64,000 nucleotides of DNA, from NCBI GenBank assembly GCA_013399855.1, contig VXAY01003762.1, forward strand, positions 1-64,000. The letters run 5' to 3'. Position numbers and translations under genes: made by a program. The first letter of the stretch is position 1. Each line of letters opens with the position of its first letter. Source of the stretch: Oxyruncus cristatus (Eukaryota; Chordata; Aves; Passeriformes; Cotingidae). Under the pieces are notes generated by a model. It worked only from the letters and a program-made list of their open reading frames with translations. It was not told the DNA's origin and did no database searches. Below, piece after piece: positions 50,669-60,266 of this stretch.

Positions 50669-51832
50669 CAGAGTCATAGAATACACTGAGGAGGAAGGAA
50701 CCCATAGGGATCATTGAGTTCCAGCTCTTAACCCTGCACAGGACCATCCCCAAGAGTCACACCATGTGTGTGAAAATACTGTCCAAGCCCTTCTTAAACT
50801 CTGTCAGGCTTGGTGCTTTGACCACTTCCCTGGGGAGCCTGTTCCAGTGCCCAACCACCCACTAGCTGAAGAACCTTTTTCTGATATCCAAACTAAACCT
50901 CCCCTGACACAACTTCAGGCCATTTGGATCCTGTCACTGGTCACCACAGAGAAGAGATCAGCGCCTGCCCCTCTGCTTCCCCTCACAAGGAAGTTGTAAC
51001 TGCAAGGAGGTCTCCCCTCAGTCTCCTCTTCTCCAGGCTGAGCAGATCAAATGACCTCAGCTGCTCCTCGTATGGCTTCCCCTCAAGGCCCTTCACCATC
51101 TTCATTGCCCTCACTTGGAGACTCTAATAGCTTAATGTCTTTCTTATATTGTGGAGCCCAAAACTGCACACCATATTCAAGGTGAGGCTGCCCCAGTGCA
51201 GAGCAGAGCAGGACAATCCCCTCCCTTGCCTGGCTGGTGATGTTTTGCCTGATGCCCCGCAGGACACAGTCGGCCCTCCTGGCTACCGGGGAACTGCTGA
51301 CTCATGTTAAACTGGCCATCAACCAGGACCCCGAGGTCCTTTCCATGGCACTGCTTGCCAGTACCTCATTCCCCAGTCTGTATGTACATCCAGGGTTGCC
51401 CCATCCCAGGTACAGAATCCAGCACTTCTCCTTGCTGGACTTCACATTATTGGGGATTGTCCACTCCTCTAATTTGTCAAGATCTCTTTGTAGGGCATCC
51501 CTGCCTTTGAGGGAGTACACAGATCCTCCCAGTTTTGTGTCATCTGCAAACTTGCTTAATATCCCTTCCAGTCCTGCATCCAAGTCATTTATGAAGGTGT
51601 TTTAGAGCACAGGGCCCAAGGTGGAGCCCTGTGGAGCCCTGCCAGTGACAGGTCACCAGTCTGATGTCACCCCAGTCACTATTACCCTCTGTGCTCAACC
51701 CGTGACCCAATTGCTCACCCACCACATGGTGTGTTTATCCAGCCGTGGGCTGGACATTTTGTCCAGAAGGATCCTGTGAGAGACAGTATCGAAAGCTTTA
51801 CTGAAATCCAAAAAGATTACATCAACTATCAG
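50669..51832 (-). mobile_element. CR1 LINE, 5'-truncated copy (copy C)
   Basis: About 1.16 kb on the minus strand. The 3' end is at 50669 (CAGAGTCATAGAATACACTG on the plus strand). The 3' UTR part matches copy A closely, and the left half of the element is the end of ORF2. The 5' truncation falls inside the reverse-transcriptase domain at about 51832. This is the largest transposon in the window and the only one with recognisable protein remnants, described separately. Confidence 0.94.
51302..51832 (-). pseudogene. CR1 ORF2 reverse-transcriptase remnant, broken
   Basis: On the minus strand, translation gives LDFSKAFDTVSHRILLDKM (the RT block with the first catalytic Asp), then an APQGSTLGP motif, and then LSKFADDTKLGG, which carries the FADD form of the RT catalytic box. 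These are CR1/L2-clade ORF2 hallmarks in the expected order. The frame is disrupted. There is an in-frame TAA (51604-51602 on the minus strand) between the APQGS and FADD motifs and another stop between the DFSKAFD and APQGS motifs. The N-terminal endonuclease is absent because of 5' truncation. The copy cannot encode an active enzyme. Confidence 0.85.
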
Positions 51833-53133
51833 ATCAGCTACATATATCCCCTTCAGTCTCTAATACTCAGAAGCCTGGCAGTTGTGTTTCCAGGTGAGAA
51901 ATGGTTTGCTGCAAAACATTGTCCAGGCAGTGCAACACCTGGTTATTCAGAGAAACAAACCTGGAACTCACCACTGAACCATAACCTTCTTGTACGTTTA
52001 TTTGTGCCTCCTCTCTCTGAATCAGGAAGACTGGCATTACGATGTCCTGGAAATAATATTTCCTGCAAACTTCTGGAAAAACTTTTATTTCCTCTTCATC
52101 CTGCACCCTGAAAGATGCATTTCCTCCCACGAATCACTCCACTAAATTACTGGACCTTTTATCAGCCCAATTTGCAACTACTGAATATAGAAACAGGGAA
52201 GGGTAATTACAAGCAATGCTAGAACATCACTGACCACTAAGGACAGGAAGCTTTCTCTGTTCTGCTAGTGTTCACCACTTCATTATAGGTCCATTTACTA
52301 TGACATGGTGACCAGAAGACCCTTATCAGATGAAACTAAATGTCAGTTATTCTCCTTTTCTATGCTCTACTTCAAGTCAGCTCAGAACCAATTTCAAATG
52401 CTTTTAAAAGTAAACCCTGTACAGGAATCATTTATCGACGCTGTCTTGCAACTGGAGTTGAGCAATTCTTACTGCAGAGGCCATACTAAATATCTCAAAA
52501 TGGGTTTGACCTCACAGGATACATCCCTTATGTAGCCTTTGTCCAGTTCAACCTCCAGGGGGCAAGAGGGGAATAGAAAAAAGTACAAGAGCAAAAAGGG
52601 GAATTCTGTGTGCTGAAGAGTGTTCTCCCCAGTGTAATTGTCTTGACTGCACAAAAGCAGAGAGAACCTATTTCTGGGGCTTCTGTAAGAATCTCAGCTT
52701 AACAGTTGACCCTTCCATACAGCCTGGTTATAAAAGAGCAGCTCCATCGTTCACACACCACTTCCTCACCTTTGGCTGAAGTAACTGGAAAGGGATCAGT
52801 GACAAAGATAAAACCTGAAAAATCAGACATGTATTCTCAAAGGGGCCAATAGTTGTATTTTACTTTTATTTAAAAAGCTTTGAGAAACATTAACTGTAAG
52901 TCAATATAGATAGTGAAAGAAATACTATTGGGCTGCCCCTTGCTCCCAGGAGCAGGCAGATGAGAAAAGGGCACAACACTCACACAGTAAAAAGAGATCT
53001 GCAAAGTTAATGCCTCTCTCAAGCTTGCAGCAGGCCTCAGTGTAATTGTGAACCCAGCATGCCTTGTGAGCTGCTGTAAGCTGCCTAAAAGCAGTCACTT
53101 AATCCTGCACACATCAGTGTGTTTCGCACCACA
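51833..53133. other. unique sequence between CR1 copy C and the solo LTR
   Basis: No gene or repeat recognised. It contains a candidate CTCF site at 52552-52566. Short open frames show no domain. Confidence 0.6.
52552..52566 (+). promoter_or_regulatory. candidate CTCF-binding motif
   Basis: CCTCCAGGGGGCAAG matches the CTCF core CCNCCAGGGGGC, with one weaker position at the 3' flank. Judged by eye; occupancy unknown. Confidence 0.35.
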
Positions 53134-53684
53134 TGTCCTGGTTCTGGTTGGGATAGAGTTAATTTTCTTCCCAGTAGCCAGTACAGTGCTGCGTTTTGGA
53201 TTTATGATGAGAATAATGTGGTAACACACTGATGTTTTTTGTTGTTAAAGAGCAGCACTTACACTAAGTCAAGCACTTTTCAGATTCTCGCGCTGCACGG
53301 CCGGTGCAGAGGCTGGGGGTGCACAAGAAATGGGGAAGGGACACAACCAGGACGGCTGACCCCAGCTGGCCAAAAGGATATTCAGATCATATGGTGGCAC
53401 GCTGAACGATAAAACTGGGGATGAGCTGGCTGGAGAGTAGCAGCCTGCTGCTTAGGAACTGGCTGGCCATCTGTCACGAGGTGGTGAGCAACTGTGTTGT
53501 GCAACCCTTGCTTGTATATTCCCTTACTGTTATTATTTTTCCCTTCCTTTTTCTGTCCTTTAAAACTGTCTTTATCTCAACCCTCAAGTTTTACTTTTTT
53601 TCCAATTCCCTCCTCCATCCCACTGGGGTGGAGTGAGGAAACAGCTGTGTGGGGTTTAGCTGCCTGCCAGGTTAAACCACAACA
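53134..53684 (+). mobile_element. solo LTR of a bird endogenous retrovirus (passerine ERV LTR)
   Basis: A 551-base LTR starts TGTCCTGGTTCTGGTTGGGA and ends GGTTAAACCACAACA, so it has TG...CA termini. In between are a degraded TATA region (GATAAAACTGGGG near 53409), the block TCCTTTAAAACTGTCTTTAT and the CATCCCACTGGGGTGGAG end block. I recognise this arrangement from abundant songbird LTRs (TguLTR5-like; name from memory). The flanking five bases are CCACA on the left and CCACC on the right, a near-perfect target duplication. No primer-binding site or gag-like frame follows the LTR, so it is a solo LTR left by recombination. Confidence 0.85.
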
Positions 53685-53879
53685 CCACCCAAGATGGAGC
53701 GTGGTAGTGAGCATCGAAGGAGCCACCATTCCAGTGGCCAGAGTTGTAGTCCTGGAGAACGGCCCACGCACGAGCAAGTCAGCAGGCACAGCAGCAAGCC
53801 TGCAGACTGCATGAGAGGGGGACAGATTCCCAGCCTTCCACCATCCCAGCCAAACCAGAGCACCCAACTGTAAGACCAA

Positions 53880-54200
53880 TGAGCTCAGAGTGCAAGCCTG
53901 GGAAGGGGTTTTACTTTAAAAATAAACAAGGCTCCAAAAATTCACCCACCGAATTTATTAAAAGGGTCTTCAGTTCTTTTATACCATGAGAGAGCACACT
54001 GCAGAATACACTACACACATTTCTCAGGAGGTCAAATAACACACTTTTACTAGCAAACCTTAAAAAATAAAGGGAACTTGGCAAAAGTTTAAAGGGTGAC
54101 ATTCAACCAAAACAAAGCATTTCACAAAGCACTGACTCAGCACATGCTAACTCATACAACTTAGCACAATCCAGCCCATTCAGCTTTAAGTTACCCAAAT
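53880..54200 (-). mobile_element. older LTR-like segment (alpha/betaretroviral-type promoter layout)
   Basis: On the minus strand, TATAAAAG (53983-53976) is followed 16 bases later by AATAAA (53959-53954). The AATAAA then precedes a T/G-rich stretch. A TATA box closely followed by the polyadenylation signal is the layout of alpha- and betaretroviral LTRs, where both lie near the U3/R border. The upstream 200 bases on this strand would be U3. Clear TG/CA ends and a target duplication were not found, so this may be a degraded LTR or a chance arrangement. Confidence 0.33.
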
Positions 54201-54203
54201 TTC

Positions 54204-54244
54204 AAGAAAGGAGAAGAAGAAGAAAAGAGAGAGAAAAAGAGAAA
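54204..54244. repeat. 41-base pure purine tract
   Basis: Uninterrupted A/G run (AAGAAAGGAGAAGAAGAAG... to GAGAAA). It can be slippage-derived and is a potential triplex (H-DNA) former. It borders the LTR-like segment at 53880-54200. Confidence 0.85.
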
Positions 54245-57215
54245 CTACCTTGAGTCCTGTGCAAGTCCAGCTGCCACGTGTCCAGATGTTAGGGATGGCC
54301 ACATGGTGCTGGTTTTATTTGCTCTGGCCCTTGTGGCCACCCGCCAGGCAGGACTTCTGGTGTGCCAGCCATTCTGGGGCAGGGTTAGGGGCTCCAGGGG
54401 CTGTGGTATGGGGGAGTTCTCCCAGTGTGCCAGTGACTGCCAGTTGCTCCAGGACTGCCCAGGGAGGCCCTAAGAGGCTGAAGTATGGGACAGGGCATCA
54501 CCTCACCTTCATGAAATTCAACCTGTCCCTTCCCTCCCCACACACGCACTTGAGTTGGTCTGAGACAATAGTTAGTTAATATAATAACCCAGTGTCTCAC
54601 ACCAACTCCAGACTTTAAGTTTGTTGTGAAACAAGCAGCAAACAGCTGCATGCTCACCCCCAAGAGCTGTTCACAGTGCTGCTGCCTCTCTCCCAAAACC
54701 TTCTGTCCAAGGCTGCAGCAGATGAAGGTCAAAATGCCCTGCCATAATGCTTAGTGGATCTTGCTGGCCACTTAACGCACAGGAATCCTACACATCTTGG
54801 AAGAAGATGACATTAAGCCCTGTGGTACCTTTAACCAGAATCACCTCTAGCAGCACTTGTTAGAGGGCCCAGATTCATTACATTTCAATAAAATTTCTAT
54901 ATGAAGTCACCCCCAGTCCTCAGAAATTAGTCTTCAGTGTTTACAGTCCTATAGGAACCCCTCTTAAAAGACTCCTTCATTTTCTGATCTTTTAGTGTCA
55001 CATATTTAATCAAACCTGGTAAATTTATTCTGTGGTCCCTTCTGCACACTCTTTCCCTCTTCAAAATAATTTTAAAGTGATTTTTTTCCAGCATCTGCTC
55101 CTTCCTGTTTCTATATCACTGCTGTAAATGGGATTTTTCTTCTTGACATCAAAAGAAGCAAAATAGGGCTTCCTAAGATAGTTTTCTGGTTGATTACACA
55201 GAAGTAGTGCAGCAGTCAAGAGCAACAGATAAGTAGCTTTAACACATCATAGTTTCCCGTCTTTGGGCTGTAGAACAACATAAATATGTTAATACACCCA
55301 GCTCTGTGCTGCTCCTTGCCCTGCAGAGCTCCACAGCAGCCTCAGCTCTCAGCTGCGAAGGCAAACACATACATCAGTGGAAAGGGCTCCCACTCTGCCC
55401 CCACACCTACAACTGCACACCAGGCACCAACACAACACCCATAATGTGCCCTGGGCCACCACTAAACCACATGAGGCAGATGGAGGTGGTGACAGCTGAA
55501 GAAATGTCCCTCGGGGAGTGATTTGGCAATTGCGGGGACAGTAACATGGCCCAGATCATGGGAATCTGACCAGGACTGGCCACAAAGAATAGTCTTTAAC
55601 TGTCCACCGTTTTCACAGATCCCATCCAGTTTATGCCTGAACAAACCCACTCATGGTTTGTTGTTTTTTTTTTTCTGTTCCTAAAAATCAGAAACAACAC
55701 AAAACAAAACCAACCAACCAAAAAACAAAACAACCTCTGATGCTCCCTTGTGTTCACATTTAGGTAGCAAACAAGCAAGAAGCTGGAAAAACCCTGTCAG
55801 GTAAAAAAGAAACTTTGCAAAAGTGTTCAAGCAGGCAGCACTTAGAAAACAACTCCCTGAACACAAACTGTCTTCACTTGCTGGAAGTACAGAAACAGTA
55901 AGTTTTATGGCAAAAGCACACAAACTACAGCCCTGGTCAAATGGGCAGACATGGATGGAAGGATGAAGAGACAGTCAGGAGGATGAAAGGGCACAGGGAG
56001 GCTCAGTGAAAGCAGAGTCCTGGTCTGCTTTTGGCAGGTTAAAAGTCTGCTGCAGAATATTTTATATGATAACGTTATATATGTGTGTATAGAGATACAT
56101 ATTTCTTTCCTATACGTCCATTATGGAATTGTCACAAAAGAAAGCATTTCTCAGTAAGTAATTCCTCTGGAGAATAATTTACAGTTATGTACACGAGTCA
56201 TCTACTAAACTGCAGTTGCATCTAGACCTCCACTTCCATGCTAGTTCATAAGATTTTCATGCAGTAGCACAATTTTGCTTGTATTCCTGAGACTGCAGGC
56301 AAATGTTTAAATATTTTACCAATAGAAAACCGTTTTGAATGAATTTTTTAAGCCAAGATGTAATGTTTCTATTCCTGTTTGATCTGAGTAGTTTCATATA
56401 GTTAAAGAATGCCCCGGCTGGGACTTGAACTGAGAAAGTAATGGCTCTTCAGTTGTTACAGTTACAGGCAGATTTTGTGCTGAATGCAGGGGGTTACTTT
56501 TGAACCTCTGGTTAAACCAGTAACACATAATTATAAACATATTTTCATTTTATATTACCTTGCTAGTTGCTTTGCAACTTTACAGAACTCTCAATATCTC
56601 CTCAGACCAACCTGATCAATTCAGAGGTGCAGACCATATCTGAATAAGAAGTGGAACCTTAATGAGGTGCCTGAAAGGAAGGAAACAGCTAGAAGACATT
56701 AAGCTATTTTCTATATAGATTTTTCATCCGTGTCCTTTACCTGATGAATGGCTACACAAGCCTGAATTAGGAGTTTCCTTGAAAACACAATCCAAAACTA
56801 GCAAATTGACAGGTAATTTGAGAATGAAAAATATACCCTCCAAAGTGGATGGAGTTGATGTTCCTAAAACTGTAACAGGCAATAAAGCAGGAAAAGAACT
56901 GCTAAGTCAGGTCAAGCCCTGCACAGTTTTTGAAATAATCCAGGTAGAAACTTCTTAGAATGTGCTGAAGTACACAGAAAGGAAGCCTGTGAGGTTTAGA
57001 ATTTTCAGCTCTTCCATTTTCCACTTTTTCCTCAGCACCTTGCCAGAAAGAATCCCCACTAAATGAGATGATGTCCTCATTCTGAAGTTCCTTGAGCACT
57101 TTCAGTTCCTGGCTTTTGCATGAACAGAGAATTTTAGCAAAGCCCTTGGGGTCATCTGTGTTCTGTGGTATTTTGCCATACAAAAAAATTGTGTATTTAG
57201 TACCAAAAGTATTGT
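54245..57215. other. intergenic DNA, no gene recognised
   Basis: Somewhat GC-richer at 54250-54740, then AT-leaning. A lone AAATAAAA within GCAAATAAAACCAGC (about 54313-54327, minus strand) is noted next to the LTR-like segment. A tRNA-SINE-like B-box trace lies at 56412-56440. No domain-bearing open frame was found. Confidence 0.6.
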
Positions 57216-57515
57216 GGAAAGGGACTTTTTACAAGGGCGTAGAGTGATAGGACAAGGAGTGATGGTTTTAAATGGTAAAAGGGTAGATTTGGATTAACTA
57301 CAAGGAAGAAGTTTTTTATTATGAGGTTGGTGAGACCCTGGACTAAATTGCACAGAGAAGTTGTGGATGTCCCATCCCTGGAAGTGTTCCAGGTCAGGTT
57401 GGATGAGGCCCTGAGCAACCTGACCTTGTGGAAGGTGTTCCTGCCCACAGCAGGGTAGTGGGAACCAGAGGATATTTAATGTCCCTTCCAACTCAGACAA
57501 TTCTACGATTCTATA
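57216..57515 (+). mobile_element. CR1 LINE 3' fragment (copy D)
   Basis: Plus-strand CR1 3' end beginning at GGGACTTTTTACAAGGGCGT. It runs through AGTGATAGGACAAGGAGTGA, a stretch equivalent to GTGGATGCCCCATCCCTGGAAGTGTT and AGGTCAGGTTGGATGAGGCC. It ends with the characteristic short repeats ATTCTACGATTCTATA. It is about 300 bases long and 5' truncated. It is the only CR1 here on the strand opposite the SorCS gene. Confidence 0.93.
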
Positions 57516-57589
57516 AGAAGTTAGCATTAAGATTCAACATATGAGAAAAAGAGAGAAGGATACACAAGTCTGCCAGCCTGCTACAGAAT

Positions 57590-57604
57590 TGCCCTCTGGT
57601 GTCC
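57590..57604 (-). promoter_or_regulatory. candidate CTCF-binding motif
   Basis: On the minus strand GGACACCAGAGGGCAA matches the CTCF core CCANCAGRGGGC with one mismatch. Orientation is opposite to the site at 52552, so the pair is convergent. Judged by eye. Confidence 0.35.
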
Positions 57605-60249
57605 AGAACATTTTTTACTTTCAAGAACCAACTTTTTTAATGTTTTTTCTTTCTGATGTACTTCCTTGCAAACACTGAAATCAATCATGTCTAGAAACCC
57701 TCAGATCCAAATAGGAAAGGATTATGCAACAGCATGTCATTAGTGAATCAATACTGCCTGGCCAGGCCACGTGCTTGTCAAGGTCACATTGATTTCTTTA
57801 ACATCGTATTGTGGCAGCTGGCCTTCCCAGCAGATGGATCCACGTTCCGGTGGCTACAGCTATAGACTCACCTCATTGCTTGCTAGGTTGCAGGATGCTT
57901 GGTAGGTTTTTCCCCCATGACAAGTTTCCACTCTTTATCTGAAGCACCACTGCCCCCCATGTGTTGCGCCCAACTTCAGGAAAACCCACTGCCACAGTAG
58001 CTCCTGCTTCCTCTGGCTGGACACACACAGCTGCTGAGACACTTCATAAAATCCTCTGTTCTGAAAGCATAAGAAGCTGCATGCACCTGGCACACAATAA
58101 CCACACCATTCTTTATGAGAAACTGAAAAATAGCATAACTCCAGAGTATGATCCTAAAAGTTTCAGCTTAGACCATCAAGAAGTGGTCCTTATTATCCGT
58201 TGGGTACACAGCAGAAAGTGAAATAAGACCAATTTAACAGGTCAAGATTGGTCACCACTGGAAGTAGAAACTTTTAAGACAGGGAGTGATTAAAATTTGT
58301 CCTCCTCATCTCTTACGGCATGACATAATGAGGTACACTGGAAAAAAACAGTTCAGAAGGTAATTAGATTCAAAGGACAATAAACAGAAAGCTCTGTATT
58401 TATTACCAGATCTGAGTGGCAGGTTGCAATACAAGAACGTTGCCTGGCAGCAAAGACCAGGCCCAGCAAGAGTTGGGAATAAGAACCAATTCACACAGAA
58501 GTCTATGTCCCAGGTTCGAGAGCGGTGCCAGATATTCCAGCAGTCTCTTACCAAACAGAGCCAGAGAGCCAAATCAGGGAGCGACATCAGTGAGAATGTT
58601 ATTTCTAGGCAGAGTACAGACTTGTGGCAGGCAGAACTCCATGTGCCAAGCAAAACTAGTTAGCCAACTGTCTCTGCTCTTTGAGTGTGAACATGTTACT
58701 TTTCTTCCGCTTGGATTTTTTTTTTAATTATTTTTAATAAATGCTGTTCCTAACCCTAAAGTAGCCTGATTTTCAGTGGTGCTAATAAAAGAACTCCCAT
58801 TAAACACAAAATTTAATAAAGAAAAAAAAAACAATCACATCGGTAAAAACACAGAATAAACTGGCTGAGGCAGAAGTCTGCTATAGGAAATTTGGAGCAA
58901 TCAAAGAACATAAAACAGACTGCTTATCCTGCAAGAATAAAGACACTGGAGGAAAATGATGAGCTAGTTCCCCCAGTTAACACCTGATTAACAGTTGTGT
59001 CACTACAAACAATGATGAACAATTGAAAGTATCCTCATTAAAATAACGCAGATAAGGAGAAGGAGATGTTTAAAAATGATGACTAGTTAAGACAAGCTTA
59101 CCATATTCCCCAGTCAGATGAGTAGGGAACGGAAAAACAATCTGAGAAGAGAGCTGGAGACACAGTTCTCATAATAAGACAAGTGAGAAGTCCCCTTCAG
59201 CCCTATATGGGAACCCCAAGAACAAACCATTGACTTCTTTTTATTTCAATAACCCTTCAGAACCCGTGAGTTGATTGCATGCACAGCCTGTTCCATCTTG
59301 GGCGTCAGCTGTAAAGTGAATATATGGAGATAAATAAAATTCTCATAAATAATGACATCTAGTGCTGAGGCACCAGAACTTCTTAAAAGACTATCATGGT
59401 CAAATTTCTGGAAGAAGTTGGCCCTCACTTTCACTTTGTATCCATTGAACATTGGGAGCAGTCTATAAATACCACCAAAGCCAGTGCTCTTGTAATCTAC
59501 ACAGTACCTTAGTTGAATTAACTAACTACTTAGACTATAATCAAAGCCCTGTCTCTAAGGGGAAGGAGTAGTCATGTGAGTAACATATTTCCACTAAGTC
59601 CTTTCCACCTCCTAGCTTCCCACCATTTCCAGGAATACTGATTTCAAAACCAAACTCATTGCTCTCTGGTGCATTACCCCAAGGGCAGAAGGTCAGTCCA
59701 ACAGCCCAGTTAGGACTCCTCTGGCAGAGAAGGGAACTCTCAATCAGCGTTGAGAGCCAGCCTGTTTATCAAGTCTCAGTATAAAGCAGTGCTCCAACAT
59801 GTTCTGCTTTTAGCAAAGTGAGCTGAATTCTAGTGCTTAATTCAAAGTAAACCAGTAAAAGTATAATCATACAGACAAACCTGCTCCCACATACATCTCC
59901 TGGGACAACAGCCACGGTTGATTTTCATGTCATCCCAGCAAGCACAGGCCCTCAGGAATTCAGTATAATTTATTCTAACACCTCTGCAACAAATGCATTG
60001 CAGCATCCCAACCATCAAGCAAAGGCAGCTACAGTAAACCCCAGTATCTCCCCACTAAATGCACAGCTCAATATCTATGTATCTGGAGAAATCTCCCATT
60101 TCTGAAAGTAATCTCTGCATCCAAGTCTTACTCCAGGCAGTACAGGTTAATAGCATTAATTCACTGATCCATATGCACTCTGACATGCTCATTACAATTT
60201 GGAAATCCCTTTGGGTGTGCCTGGCCAACTGTCTCTTCCACCCACCCCA

Positions 60250-60266
60250 TTTTTTTTTTTTTTTTT
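60250..60266. repeat. poly-T tract (17)
   Basis: Uninterrupted T run after CCCACCCCA. There is no recognisable retroposed sequence attached on either side. Confidence 0.9.

Noticed and set aside
56405..56480. Functional tRNA gene
   Set aside because: Only a B-box-like stretch. Acceptor and T-stem pairing fail and no A-box is found at the right distance.
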